A stretch of DNA of 44,305 nucleotides from Oculatella sp. LEGE 06141 (GTDB lineage Bacteria > Cyanobacteriota > Cyanobacteriia > Elainellales > Elainellaceae). Below the pieces are notes generated by a model. It was not told where the DNA came from. It made no database searches and saw nothing but the letters and a program-made list of their open reading frames with translations. Both the position numbers and the translations under genes were made by a program. The stretch spans positions 1 to 44,305 of the forward strand of contig NZ_JADEWO010000052.1 in the NCBI RefSeq assembly GCF_015207605.1. Reading direction: 5' to 3'. This document shows positions 18,291 through 28,949 of the stretch, in pieces; the stretch's first letter is position 1, and every line of letters begins with the position of its first letter.

Positions 18291-18773
18291 CTAACATTTG
18301 TAACCGATTTGTCGTAGTAGGCTGTGCCGTGTAGCGACATCCTCTGCGCTTTCGACCCCTGTTGGTGAAAATCCATCGACGACGCCTAAAATGCCGCTAC
18401 CCTGATCTGTTTCAGCCACAATCACCTGAACTGGATTGGCGGTGGCGCAATAAATGGTACAGACTTCTGGGCACTGCTTAACGGCATTGAGAAAATTAAT
18501 CGGGTAGGCTTCGCGCATGAAGATAACAAAGCTGTGACCCGCTGCGATCGCCTCTGCATTTTTGGTCGCAACGGCTTGCAAGTCCTGATCGTTGCCTGTA
18601 ACCCGAATTAAGCAGGGGCCAGAGGCTTCACAAAAAGCAATGCCAAACTTCACCTGGGGCGAAATTCCGACCAGAATTTCGTGCAAATCTTCTACTGTTT
18701 TGATGAAGTGGCTTTGACCCAGAATTAAATTGCTGTTGGTTGGAATGTCTAAGGGAACGACTTTTAATTCCAT
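18291..18773 (-). CDS. Adenosine-specific kinase family protein
   Basis: A 160-residue protein, MELKVVPLDIP onward, with FGIAFCEASGPCLIRVTGND, AGHSFVIFMREAYPIN and the C-terminal run TDQGSGILGVVDGFSP that define the Adenosine_kin family (formerly DUF355), first described in archaea. The ATG at 18773 is chosen over an upstream in-frame start because AGGAG lies well placed before it (AGGAGATAACCGTC) and the family begins there. The family is reported to use adenosine; the cyanobacterial role is untested. It follows the IctB-family gene by 55 bases on the same strand, suggesting an operon, and converges on the histidine kinase. Confidence 0.86.
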   Translation of the reverse strand: MELKVVPLDIPTNSNLILGQSHFIKTVEDLHEILVGISPQVKFGIAFCEASGPCLIRVTGNDQDLQAVATKNAEAIAAGHSFVIFMREAYPINFLNAVKQCPEVCTIYCATANPVQVIVAETDQGSGILGVVDGFSPTGVESAEDVATRHSLLRQIGYKC

Positions 18774-18828
18774 GACGGTTATCTCCTGCGTCAAAACGAG
18801 AAGAACAAGCTGTATTTTGGCTGTGTCT

Positions 18829-20223
18829 CTACGGTTCAACCTCTGTCTCGGCCGATGATTCTGCCAGTAGCGGTTGATAGTAGCTGGCTACCAGTGCCAC
18901 CATTAGCCACCACAGGGTGCTGACCTGGGGACGATACCAAACCGTATCGACTAATCCATGTAATAACATGCCGCTCATGGTGGCGATCGCTGCCATCAGC
19001 CAGAAGCCATCAACCGCCCTCACCTGCCGCAACCGCTGAATTTGCATCCAGCCCTGATTGAACGTAATCAACAGCAACCACAGAAAACAGCCCAATCCAA
19101 TCAGTCCCGTTTCTACCGCAATTTCCAGAAAAACGGAGTAGGCGCTGAGGGCGGTGTAACCGGTTTGTTGATAGCGGGGGTAGATGCGGTTAAAGGCATC
19201 GTTGCCGGGGCCAATGCCAATGATGGGGCGATCGCGAATCATATCTACCACCGCCATCCACACGTTCATCCGAAAGTTGTTGCTGCTGTCGTCGCGTCCG
19301 GCAAAAATACTGGCGACGCGATCGCGGAGCGTGCTAACACTGGCAACCGCCACAACAACAATGGCCGCTGAAACCGCTAGCACAATAGGCAAGAGCCACC
19401 GTCGCCAGAAGCGAGGCAGGTAGACGCTAAACCAGTGGGTGAACAGCATTAACAAAGCAAACTGAGCGACCACAAACCCAATCCAGCCACCCCGGCTAAA
19501 GGTCAAGATTAAGCAGGCGGAGTTCATCACCCACAAAAATACGGCTAATGCTTTGGGTAGCCATCCCTTCCAGACAAACACCGCTGCCGCACTAAACACC
19601 GTGGCAGGTACCAGATAGGAAGCCAACAGGTTAGGATTGCCCAAATAACTGTAGACCCGCGTTGTTCCGGCCAGAGTCGATTCGGTATCAACCCAGGTGG
19701 CTAACGCCGCCGCTCCAAAAAACCACTGACGCAACCCAGCGACGCTTACAACCAGCGCTACAAGCAGATAAACCGTAACTAACACCGTGCGGATGCGGGG
19801 CGATCGCAGCACTCGCGCCAGCAGCGCAAACAGCACCAGATAAAGCGTTAGTTTGACCCATCCTTCCATAGCAGCGGCTTTGACGGGTGATAGCACCGTT
19901 GCCACCGTGGCGATCGCCCAATATAGCAACACCAGCAGGTGAATCGGAGTAATACCATTCTCCACCTCATCGGAAACGGTGAGCAAAATCCAGAAGGCGG
20001 TACAGGCCAGCAGCAACAGCCCAATTAACCCGGTTGAGACGAACGGAGCCACCGCAAAAACAAGTAACACCAGAATGGTGGCAATCTGGTCTGACCATTG
20101 CAGCAGCCAACTGCTTTGTCGCCAGCTTCTCAACAGGCCGACCAGACGGTGCAAATAGCTAGAAGCGCCCCACTGCTGAAGCGGCAGGTTTGTCAGAGTA
20201 AGCTGTTGCCAAACAGAGTTCAT
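18829..20223 (-). CDS. ictB: IctB-family (O-antigen ligase-like) membrane protein
   Basis: A polytopic membrane protein of 464 residues from ATG 20223 (TTG 20241 is an alternative) with about ten to twelve hydrophobic segments. The long loop after YSYLGNPNLLASYL, the LTFSRGGWIGF segment and the FAGRDDSSNNFRMNVWMAVVDMIRDRPIIGIGPGNDAF region (read in parts) are characteristic of IctB. IctB was first proposed as a bicarbonate transporter in Synechococcus, but it belongs to the Wzy/WaaL O-antigen ligase superfamily, so a role in surface polysaccharide is equally possible. The adenosine-specific kinase gene follows by 55 bases. Confidence 0.85.
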   Translation of the reverse strand: MNSVWQQLTLTNLPLQQWGASSYLHRLVGLLRSWRQSSWLLQWSDQIATILVLLVFAVAPFVSTGLIGLLLLACTAFWILLTVSDEVENGITPIHLLVLLYWAIATVATVLSPVKAAAMEGWVKLTLYLVLFALLARVLRSPRIRTVLVTVYLLVALVVSVAGLRQWFFGAAALATWVDTESTLAGTTRVYSYLGNPNLLASYLVPATVFSAAAVFVWKGWLPKALAVFLWVMNSACLILTFSRGGWIGFVVAQFALLMLFTHWFSVYLPRFWRRWLLPIVLAVSAAIVVVAVASVSTLRDRVASIFAGRDDSSNNFRMNVWMAVVDMIRDRPIIGIGPGNDAFNRIYPRYQQTGYTALSAYSVFLEIAVETGLIGLGCFLWLLLITFNQGWMQIQRLRQVRAVDGFWLMAAIATMSGMLLHGLVDTVWYRPQVSTLWWLMVALVASYYQPLLAESSAETEVEP

Positions 20224-20400
20224 AGCTGTTGGAAAGGTCAAAGGGATGATGGTGCAGTTCTAAATGTCCAGCAATCTTAACCTGTTTGAGTGAATGAATC
20301 ACGCTGAGTGCTACAAGTTCCGGGGCGATCGCCCTTTGACCCCCTTTAACCCTGCTTCCCAGAGCGGCAGACCGTGAAATTTGGCGCGTTGGATGATGCT

Positions 20401-22482
20401 TTAGTTTCCTTCTCCAGACTGCAAAATCTGTTGCCAGCCTTCAATTTGGAGTTGCGCCTGGTCATAAACGTCGGTGCGTGGCGGAATGGTATTAGCGGTG
20501 GCGATCGCTCCTTGCAGGTCAAAACTGGCCTGACTTTGGGCAAATCGCAGAATCTCCTGGCTCCAAACGTTAATCATTTGATCGGCTTCAGCTCGATTGG
20601 GGCTACTGGCGGGCACCCGTTGTGCCAGTTGAATCGCGGATAACAGCGTTCTGGGGGAACCGACCCCTGCTCTCTGATACGCTTCCTGTAAAAATTGTTG
20701 CCCTTGTAGTTGGTTGCGCCAGGAGTCAACGTCGGTTTGTGCTTCGTCTGACAGGGCACGACCAGAGCCAATTTGTTCGGCTGTGGCGATCGCACTCGCT
20801 AAATCGCCAACATTGGCAAACTGTCTGGCCCGCTCCAGCACGGGCTGATCTTGAGTCCGCTGAATTCGAGCCGTCCAATCGCGAATCAGCCGCCGCGCCT
20901 CCCCATGCAGCGCTCGCCCTTCCCGAATGCGGCTGGCCTGGTCGATCGCCGCTTGCAAGGCAGCCACATCACCACCCAGGGCTAAATTTTCTGCCTGATC
21001 CAGGTAGGGGCGGTCTTCAATCGTTTCAATTTCGGTCGTCCATCGGCCAATATCGGCGCGGGCTTCATCGGCACGAGGATTACCGGGGGGAATTAATCTA
21101 GCTTCTGCAATGGCAGCGGCTAAGTCGTCCACCGATCCCACCTGTGCTAACTGCCGTGCGGTTTGCAGATGACCCACATCTTGAATTTCTAGCTGCCAAC
21201 GGCTAACCAGGGCTTGCGCCTTGCTGTACAGCGGTCGATTGGATCGGATGCGTTGTGCCTGTACGATCGCCGACTCCAAATCAGCAACATTGCCGCCCCA
21301 AGACTGCGATTGTGCCTGCGCCAGGGTATTAAAGTCTTGAACCTCTGCTTGCAGGTTTGCCTGCCTGGGAATTTGGCGGGTGATGTTGATGGCTTCTTGA
21401 TAGGCGCGGCGATCGAGAGCCGACTCTGCCAGATTGAGCATCGTTTGCCCAATTTCTCGAATCAGCTTTTGGGCGGTGCTGTAGGCATAGCTATTTTCCC
21501 CAATCTTGTCGATCAAGCCGACGGCCTCTAGCAAGTTAGCCAATCCTCCCTGTTCTATCAGGGTTCTAGCTCTGCCAAGCTTGCCAGCATCTTGACGAGC
21601 TACGGTAATGTTGTTGTTGAGTTCTTGATACTTGGTGGTTTCCCAATAGGTATTGCCTACATCCAGAAGACGTACTGCAATCCGAAATGCCTGGGGAAAA
21701 TCTTGCTCTCGTAACGCGTCTTCGGCTTCTTGATAAATCGACTCGGCTTCACCCCAAATCGTCTGCCAGTTCTGAATTTTGTCTTTTACCAGCTTGTAAG
21801 CAGGGGTGTCTGAGGGAATACGTCTGGCCGTTTGAATAGCCTCTTCCAAGTCGCCCTGGTTGAACGTCTGGTCGCCCAGGTCTAGAATCGCCATCGACCA
21901 GTCTGCAATGTTGCGGTTCACCTCGGCTCGCAGCGGGTGATCGTCCGGTAGGCTATCAACCAGAGCGATCGCGGCCAGTAAATCGGTTGTGGTTTGTTTA
22001 TTAGCGGCAACTTGAGCGCAGTATAGCCGCAGTGAAGCAGAAGCCGTCGGCCAAAAAATAGAAGGGCAGTTGGGCAACGACGGCAGTTTGAACAACAGTG
22101 CCAGTGATGTACCGCCAACCCCCACACAAACCAGGACTGAGGCGATCGCCCAAAACTTCCAGCTTTTAGGAACGCGAAGATTGCCCAAAGACCCTTTTAG
22201 GGAGCTAACGCTCAGCCGCATCGGGCGCGATTTCTCTCTGCGAGGGCGTTTTGGCTGGTGGGTTGGCAGCACGGACGGAAGTTTGTGGGGCGGAGTGGCA
22301 GCGGTTGGCGGCGGTGCAGGTCGCGCGGATGGGCGATTGGCAATGGGGCGATCGGCAGGTGTCCTGGGGAGGGAAGGGCGTTGCTGCGCTCTAGGCGGTC
22401 TTGGCTGTCTCGGTTTTTTTGGAACTCGACTCACCTTCCGTGGATCGGGAGGACGATTCGGCATTTCCCAGTCTTTAGTCAT
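20401..22482 (-). CDS. Membrane-anchored protein with Trp-punctuated helical repeats
   Basis: A 693-residue protein. Residues ~1-105 are Pro/Arg-rich and probably cytosolic; a single membrane segment (~108-131, FWAIASVLVCVGVGG) follows; the rest is helical and probably outside the cytosol. It repeats units in which a helix pair ends in a tryptophan: IADWSMAI, IQNWQTIW, VSRWQLEI, IGRWTTEI, IRDWTARI, VDSWRNQL, INVWSQEI and IEGWQQIL. This suggests a solenoid. Similar cyanobacterial proteins are labelled 'chromosome segregation ATPase' in databases, but no ATPase motif is visible. The start is well supported by GGAGTAGGT directly before ATG 22482. Function unknown. Confidence 0.85.
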   Translation of the reverse strand: MTKDWEMPNRPPDPRKVSRVPKKPRQPRPPRAQQRPSLPRTPADRPIANRPSARPAPPPTAATPPHKLPSVLPTHQPKRPRREKSRPMRLSVSSLKGSLGNLRVPKSWKFWAIASVLVCVGVGGTSLALLFKLPSLPNCPSIFWPTASASLRLYCAQVAANKQTTTDLLAAIALVDSLPDDHPLRAEVNRNIADWSMAILDLGDQTFNQGDLEEAIQTARRIPSDTPAYKLVKDKIQNWQTIWGEAESIYQEAEDALREQDFPQAFRIAVRLLDVGNTYWETTKYQELNNNITVARQDAGKLGRARTLIEQGGLANLLEAVGLIDKIGENSYAYSTAQKLIREIGQTMLNLAESALDRRAYQEAINITRQIPRQANLQAEVQDFNTLAQAQSQSWGGNVADLESAIVQAQRIRSNRPLYSKAQALVSRWQLEIQDVGHLQTARQLAQVGSVDDLAAAIAEARLIPPGNPRADEARADIGRWTTEIETIEDRPYLDQAENLALGGDVAALQAAIDQASRIREGRALHGEARRLIRDWTARIQRTQDQPVLERARQFANVGDLASAIATAEQIGSGRALSDEAQTDVDSWRNQLQGQQFLQEAYQRAGVGSPRTLLSAIQLAQRVPASSPNRAEADQMINVWSQEILRFAQSQASFDLQGAIATANTIPPRTDVYDQAQLQIEGWQQILQSGEGN

Positions 22483-22717
22483 ACCTACTCCACAACAACC
22501 GTGCGGCAGTTCAGTTTATGCGTTCAGGAACTGAACTGCTTTCTTGCCCAATGCAACGCCAAACGCCGAAATTTCTTAAGATGCACGATGCGATAGTTGC
22601 CATCCTACCCTTCAATTTTCCAAAACGCCATATCACGGCGGAGAACGGGGTTGGGCAAGTACGAGAACAAGCAGGTGGCGATTCGATCGCAATACTCACC
22701 CTGTTGCTTGTCCGTTA

Positions 22718-23620
22718 CTACTGACTGGCTTCCGTTTGCAGTTCCGAGATGAGCTGCTCTAGCTCGCTGCTATTCGCTTGGTACACCTCTCCACAAAAGT
22801 GGCAGGTCGCTTCGGCACCGTCGTCTTTTTCGATCATATCTTGCAGTTCGTCTTCACCCAGCAGTTTGAGTGCCCCCAGGACGCGATCGAACGAGCAACC
22901 ACAATGAAACTGAAGAAGCTGCCGCTCTGGCAAAACCTCTAAGCCCATATCGCCCATCAGTTCTTCAAACATTTGGGGCAGGGTTTTTCCGGCCTGTAGG
23001 AGTGGCGTAAACCCAGACAACGCCGCCACGCGCGATTCCAGGGTTTGTACGAGCGCTTCATCCCTGGCTGCTTTGGGCATCACTTGCAGCAATAACCCTC
23101 CCGATGCCGTTACCCCTTGGGCTCCAACAAACACCCCCAGCACCAACGCCGATGGCGTTTGCTCCGATTGAACCAGGTAATTGGTAATGTCTTCGCCAAT
23201 TTCACCCGTCACGAGTTCGGTGGTGCTGGAATAAGGATAGCCATAGCCAACATCGCGCACCACGTAGAGATACCCTTGCTGCCCAACGGCACCGCCCACA
23301 TCCAGCTTGCCCTTGGGGTTGGGTGGTAGTTCGATGGATGGGTTATCGACATAGCCCCGCACCGTTCCATCTAAACCAGCGTCTACCATCAGACCACCCA
23401 GTGGCCCGTTTCCCCTGATCCGAATGTTGACCCGCGATTCTGCCCGCTTCATGCTAGACGCTAATAGTAGACCGGCGGACATAGTGCGCCCCAGTGCCGC
23501 TGTCGCCACGTAGGAGAGGCTGTGCCGTTGCCTTGCCTCTTCGGCCAGACGCGTAGTGATGACCCCTACGGCTCGAATTCCCCCGTCTGCTGCTGTTGCC
23601 CGAACTAATTGATCTGCCAT
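22718..23620 (-). CDS. hslO: Redox-regulated chaperone Hsp33
   Basis: A holdase chaperone switched on by oxidation. The 300-residue protein starts MADQLVRATAADGGIRA and includes RIRGNGPLGGLMVDA and VGYGYPYSSTTELVTGEIGED, typical of the N-terminal domain. The zinc switch has four cysteines: CGC near residue 240 and CHFC near 275, i.e. CxC and CxxC, so it should bind zinc when reduced. The C-terminus is short and normal. It diverges from the DUF2007-like gene. No chaperone operon partner is adjacent. Confidence 0.95.
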   Translation of the reverse strand: MADQLVRATAADGGIRAVGVITTRLAEEARQRHSLSYVATAALGRTMSAGLLLASSMKRAESRVNIRIRGNGPLGGLMVDAGLDGTVRGYVDNPSIELPPNPKGKLDVGGAVGQQGYLYVVRDVGYGYPYSSTTELVTGEIGEDITNYLVQSEQTPSALVLGVFVGAQGVTASGGLLLQVMPKAARDEALVQTLESRVAALSGFTPLLQAGKTLPQMFEELMGDMGLEVLPERQLLQFHCGCSFDRVLGALKLLGEDELQDMIEKDDGAEATCHFCGEVYQANSSELEQLISELQTEASQ

Positions 23621-23933
23621 GAAACCCTATACAGTTCTTAACACTCGTTATGGTTCTATTCTAGGCGGTCGTCTTTTGCTTCAGGTGCCGGAGTAAAGAT
23701 GCGATCGAGTTCACGATTGCCCCATTACGAACCGCCAAGTCCGTCACACCAACGGCTGTTTTGGCACGCTGAGACTGATTTAATCATGATTTAATTCGGC
23801 ACCTATTTTTTCCAGTTCTGCTTACGTGGCTGAACCGTCGTTCCCTTTAAACCATCATCTAACAGAGATTTGGTAGTAAGTTTGTAATACAGCCGCAACG
23901 AATTGTCACCCTGCTCTTTGATAAAATCATCCC
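23621..23933. other. Divergent intergenic region
   Basis: No ORF of merit between hslO and the DUF2007-like gene. A palindrome AATCATGATT (23782-23791) inside a direct repeat of GATTTAAT is the only notable feature. Promoters for both flanking genes must lie here, but no clear boxes could be assigned. Confidence 0.5.
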
Positions 23934-24161
23934 GTGACCTGGATCACTATTCGCACAACTGGCACCCGGTGGGAAGCTGAATTAATGCAGCAAATTCTCA
24001 CAGCCCAAGACATTCCAGCTCGCGTTGTCAACCAGGGCATTGCGCCACATTTTGGTTGCAGTACCCCCGCTGCACTACAGGTTCGTCTGCAAGATCAGTG
24101 GACGGCGCTATTTTTGTTAAGTCCAGTTGAAGACCATTCAGCCGAGGCTTCAGAATATTGA
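23934..24161 (+). CDS. DUF2007-like small protein
   Basis: A 75-residue protein started by GTG 23934. TWITIRTTGTRWEAELMQQILTAQ followed by IPARVVNQGIAPHFG and ALQVRLQDQWTALFLLSP matches the DUF2007 'putative signal transducing protein' family, a small beta-alpha-beta domain. Its role is unknown. It precedes accD by about 170 bases on the same strand; from memory this neighbour pair occurs in other cyanobacteria, but co-transcription is not shown here. Confidence 0.72.
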   Translation: MTWITIRTTGTRWEAELMQQILTAQDIPARVVNQGIAPHFGCSTPAALQVRLQDQWTALFLLSPVEDHSAEASEY

Positions 24162-24330
24162 TTAGCCAATGAATGACAGACAGACTGATGACAGTTAAAG
24201 GCAGTTAAACGCATGGTGTCATGGTTTGGGTCATTGCGGTTTGAGCAGGCACGATTCACGATCGATGCGGTTTAATGCACATTTTGTTGTTCAGCGTCTC
24301 TGTTACCCCAACCTTAAATAGTTACTAGAA

Positions 24331-25257
24331 ATGTCTTTATTTGACTGGTTTGCAAATCGAAGAAAATCAGGGCCGATTAGCAAAGAGCGACAGGAGCGCG
24401 AGATTGCGGATGGACTGTGGAGCAAATGCCCGTCGTGTAGCGTCATGGCCTACACCAAAGATTTACAGGCAAATCAAATGGTTTGTTTGGAGTGTGGGCA
24501 TCACATTCGGATTTACAGTAACGAACGAGTGCAGCAGCTCGTGGATGCTGGCACGTGGAAGCCGCTGGACGAAAATCTGCGCCCAATGGACCCACTGAAG
24601 TTTCGCGATCGCAAATCCTACGCCGATCGCCTGCGGGAAATGCAGGATAAAACAGGGTTGGTGGATGCCGTTTTGACCGGGATAGGGCAGCTAGAGGGAC
24701 TGCCGATCGCCCTTGGCGTGATGGACTTTCGCTTCATGGGCGGCAGCATGGGGTCGGTGGTGGGTGAAAAGCTAACTCGACTAATTGAGCGAGCCACACG
24801 GGAACGGCTTCCAGTCATTATTGTCTGCGCGTCGGGCGGAGCCAGAATGCAAGAAGGATTACTGAGCCTGATGCAAATGGCAAAAATTTCGGGAGCGCTA
24901 GAACGCCATCGAGAGGCGAAGCTGCTGTATGTTCCTGTTTTGACGCATCCCACCACGGGTGGCGTTATTGCCAGTTTTGCCATGCTAGGCGATATTATCC
25001 TGGCAGAGCCTCAGGCAACCGTTGGGTTTGCGGGTCGGCGGGTGGTTGAACAAACCCTGCGCGAAAAGCTCCCCGATGACTTCCAAACGTCTGAGTACAT
25101 GCTTAAGCATGGGTTTGTCGATGCGGTGATTCCGCGCCCACAGTTGAAGAAAACGCTGGCACAGTTGATTCAACTGCATCAACCCTACAATCATGCGCCT
25201 TCTCATTTTGTACATGTGCCCGATGCGTTGCCGCTGCAAACGATGAGTCCAGACTAA
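24331..25257 (+). CDS. accD: Acetyl-CoA carboxylase carboxyltransferase subunit beta
   Basis: Forms, with AccA, the carboxyltransferase that moves CO2 from biotin to acetyl-CoA in fatty acid synthesis. The 308-residue protein has the N-terminal zinc ribbon with cysteines 33, 36, 52 and 55, and the crotonase-like core with [25 protein letters not shown] and [14 protein letters not shown], all hallmark AccD segments. The length is normal. accA, accB and accC are not in the window, as usual for cyanobacteria where acc genes are scattered. Confidence 0.96.
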   Translation: MSLFDWFANRRKSGPISKERQEREIADGLWSKCPSCSVMAYTKDLQANQMVCLECGHHIRIYSNERVQQLVDAGTWKPLDENLRPMDPLKFRDRKSYADRLREMQDKTGLVDAVLTGIGQLEGLPIALGVMDFRFMGGSMGSVVGEKLTRLIERATRERLPVIIVCASGGARMQEGLLSLMQMAKISGALERHREAKLLYVPVLTHPTTGGVIASFAMLGDIILAEPQATVGFAGRRVVEQTLREKLPDDFQTSEYMLKHGFVDAVIPRPQLKKTLAQLIQLHQPYNHAPSHFVHVPDALPLQTMSPD

Positions 25258-25292
25258 GGATTTAGCAACGAACGTCAATACTTTATCTTCAG

Positions 25293-25355
25293 GTAGGTGG
25301 GCACTGCCCACCTACTGCTGCGATCGCCCGAAAGGCAGGGCGGCAACACCGCCCT
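25293..25355. repeat. Two strong palindromic hairpins between convergent genes
   Basis: GTAGGTGGGC / GCCCACCTAC (25293-25302, 25306-25315) and AGGGCGG / CCGCCCT (25337-25343, 25349-25355) are perfect stems. They sit between accD (plus) and the DJ-1 gene (minus). Neither is followed by a T-run, so they are not standard terminators. Similar GTGGGCA...TGCCCAC and GGGCGG...CCGCCC palindromes are common dispersed repeats in cyanobacterial genomes, from memory. Confidence 0.65.
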
Positions 25356-25405
25356 AACTAGACTGAGCGCCTGACTTACCGATAGCTTGTGGTCGCCGCC
25401 AACCG

Positions 25406-26005
25406 TTATACACTTGCCAATTCTGGATGCTCGATCCGAGTTCCTAACACGTTAAGAAACTCTGCTAACCAGCGAGGGTGAGCAGGCCATGCTGGAGCGG
25501 TCACCAGATTGCCATCCACGATCGCTTCATCCACTGCAATATCGGCATAGTGCCCACCGGCACGAGTGACATCTGGCCCACACGCCGGGTAAGCAGAACA
25601 ACGCTTGCCGTTGAGTACTTCGGCAGCGGCTAGCAGTTGTGCCCCGTGGCAGATAGCTGCGATCGGCTTGTTGGCATGGGCAAAGTGCTGTACCGCTTTA
25701 ATCACGTCAGGGTTGAGGCGGATGTATTCAGGCGCACGTCCCCCCGGAATCACCAGGGCATCGTACGCGTCTGGGTCAACGTCATCGAATGTAGCGTTTA
25801 GCGTAAAGTTGTGCCCTGGCTTTTCGCTGTAGGTCTGGTCGCCCTCAAAATCGTGAATGGCGGTTCGTACTGTTTCACCCGCCTTCTTATTGGGACAAAC
25901 GGCATGAACCGTGTGCCCCACCATCTGTAGTGCCTGGAAGGGAACCATGACCTCATAATCTTCAACGAAATCGCCGACGAGCATTAAAATCGTTTTTCCA
26001 GCCAT
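25406..26005 (-). CDS. DJ-1/PfpI family protein
   Basis: A 199-residue protein of the class I glutamine amidotransferase-like fold. It shows the conserved glutamate in [14 protein letters not shown], the [15 protein letters not shown] loop and the nucleophile elbow AICHGAQLL with Cys near 119. Members act as proteases, glyoxalases/deglycases or stress proteins; which applies here is not clear. The glyoxalase I gene elsewhere in the window is not linked. It diverges from groES, with the groE control region between them. Confidence 0.88.
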   Translation of the reverse strand: MAGKTILMLVGDFVEDYEVMVPFQALQMVGHTVHAVCPNKKAGETVRTAIHDFEGDQTYSEKPGHNFTLNATFDDVDPDAYDALVIPGGRAPEYIRLNPDVIKAVQHFAHANKPIAAICHGAQLLAAAEVLNGKRCSAYPACGPDVTRAGGHYADIAVDEAIVDGNLVTAPAWPAHPRWLAEFLNVLGTRIEHPELASV

Positions 26006-26324
26006 GTGTTGTTAACTCCTAATCGTATTGGTGAGCAGCCATTGATTGACTGGGATGTAGCGGTTTGAATCTCACTCGATCACTATCTATTGTTTCAAAA
26101 ATTACAGCCATTGGGTCTTCTGGCAAAACAATGTAATTTTGAGCTGGCCGCATCAAACTTGCTCTGTATTGTGGAGTTTTCTAAACCTATCTGCCGTTGG
26201 AGCCAATGGGTTGTTGAGATTGCTCAACGGTGTGCGCGTCTCTGAACTTGCTTCACAAACCTGTATAGCACAAGCGGTTGAGCCAACGACGAACCGGGCG
26301 ATCGCCCCAGTAATCGCCGTGTCT

Positions 26325-26340
26325 GTTCGGGAAACCGTAC
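26325..26340 (+). promoter_or_regulatory. K-box-like element upstream of groESL
   Basis: GTTCGG-GAAA-CCGTAC matches at every fixed position the consensus GTTCGG-NNAN-CCNNAC that I recall for the K-box, described for HrcA-independent light and heat control of cyanobacterial groE genes. It lies 49 bases upstream of the CIRCE element. The consensus is quoted from memory. Confidence 0.65.
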
Positions 26341-26361
26341 TGAAAGGAGAGGCGCAACCAG

Positions 26362-26390
26362 TTGCAGTTCCCTCTGTCGTTCGGTACATT
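26362..26390 (+). promoter_or_regulatory. groESL promoter (sigma-70 type)
   Basis: TTGCAG (26362-26367) and TACATT (26385-26390) are separated by exactly 17 bases and fit -35 and -10 boxes. The -10 box overlaps the first bases of CIRCE, so HrcA bound there would block polymerase. Confidence 0.65.
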
Positions 26391-26415
26391 AGCACTCAGG
26401 AGTCGAGAGTGCTAA
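26389..26415 (+). promoter_or_regulatory. CIRCE operator (HrcA binding site)
   Basis: A perfect match to the consensus TTAGCACTC-N9-GAGTGCTAA, positions 26389-26397 and 26407-26415. HrcA binding here represses groESL until heat or other stress. The hrcA gene is not in the window. Confidence 0.95.
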
Positions 26416-26547
26416 CTCAAGCTCTGGTTCGTGTAATACTCTACAGGTCGTAGATGTTGACCAGTTCCAGAAGGGGCTGGGTTTCTGCTGGTTACTCAAC
26501 CCAATCACATCTCAATTTGTCTCATCTAAAAGTCTGGAGAATTTTGT

Positions 26548-26859
26548 ATGGCAGCTGTATCTCTGAGCGTTTCCACTGTTAAACCTCTAGGAGATCGCGT
26601 TTTTGTTAAGGTGAGCGCCTCTGAAGAGAAGACCGCTGGTGGTATCCTTTTGCCCGACACCGCTAAGGAAAAGCCCCAGGTTGGTGAAATTGTTGCAGTT
26701 GGTCCTGGCAAGCGCGACGACAATGGTTCTCGCCAAGAGCTAGAGGTCAAAATCGGAGACAAGGTTCTTTACTCTAAGTACGCCGGAACTGACATCAAAT
26801 TGGGTACGGATGAGTACGTTCTGTTGTCTGAAAAAGACATTTTGGCGATCGTTGCCTAG
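26548..26859 (+). CDS. groES: Co-chaperonin GroES
   Basis: The 103-residue lid of the GroEL folding chamber. It contains [10 protein letters not shown], the mobile loop [17 protein letters not shown] and the ending [15 protein letters not shown], all diagnostic. The start has GGAG about eight bases upstream (CTGGAGAATTTTGT). It is the first gene of the groESL operon under the CIRCE and K-box elements, with groEL starting 151 bases downstream. Confidence 0.97.
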   Translation: MAAVSLSVSTVKPLGDRVFVKVSASEEKTAGGILLPDTAKEKPQVGEIVAVGPGKRDDNGSRQELEVKIGDKVLYSKYAGTDIKLGTDEYVLLSEKDILAIVA

Positions 26860-26930
26860 ATTGTCCTGTGTTCTGGCTCTAAGCATGGCTGTTGAGTCAT
26901 CGCTAAGGGCAGCAACTCCATCCATTGTAA

Positions 26931-26962
26931 GTTTTGAAGTTTGAGTTCTCAACATTCAAAAC
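26931..26962 (+). other. Strong hairpin between groES and groEL
   Basis: GTTTTGAA (26931-26938) pairs with TTCAAAAC (26955-26962); a 2x2 internal loop separates this from an inner stem TTGA/TCAA with a GTTC loop. It lies about 70 bases after the groES stop and 48 before groEL, and no T-run follows. It could mark mRNA processing, differential stability or a temperature-sensing structure. Confidence 0.6.
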
Positions 26963-26989
26963 GATACCGTCCACTTCTCACTCACTTGA

Positions 26990-28648
<1,659 letters not shown>

Positions 28649-28711
28649 GTTTAGTCGTAATGATTAGTCGTTTGGAGTCAAACGGCTCTGTCACACGCTA
28701 GAAAATAGGGT

Positions 28712-28741
28712 AAGCCGCTCTCCTGGGAGGGCGGCTTTGTT
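28712..28741 (+). terminator. groESL terminator
   Basis: A stem AGCCGC...GCGGCT with further TCTCC/GGGA pairing (about 28713-28736) is followed by TTTGTT. The remaining bases to 28949 hold nothing recognisable beyond a presumed promoter for the next gene. Confidence 0.7.
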
Positions 28742-28949
28742 GCTAGCAATAAAGTGATTCAACCGGCAAAACTCTATTAGTCTTTACATACAAAATGCTT
28801 AGCATCTGCTACCGTGTAGGGAGTTTTGGCTTGGAGTTTTTGCTGTAGCCAACCGATGCATAACCAACCTATGTGTAGCGAACCAGCACAGTATGAGACA
28901 TTGATCTTTAAGTTGTATGACTCAGGCAGGATGAGAAGGAAAAACATCC

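Noticed and set aside
26139-26453. Plus-strand ORF across the groESL control region
   Set aside because: It runs through the promoter, K-box and CIRCE and shows no protein-like conservation.
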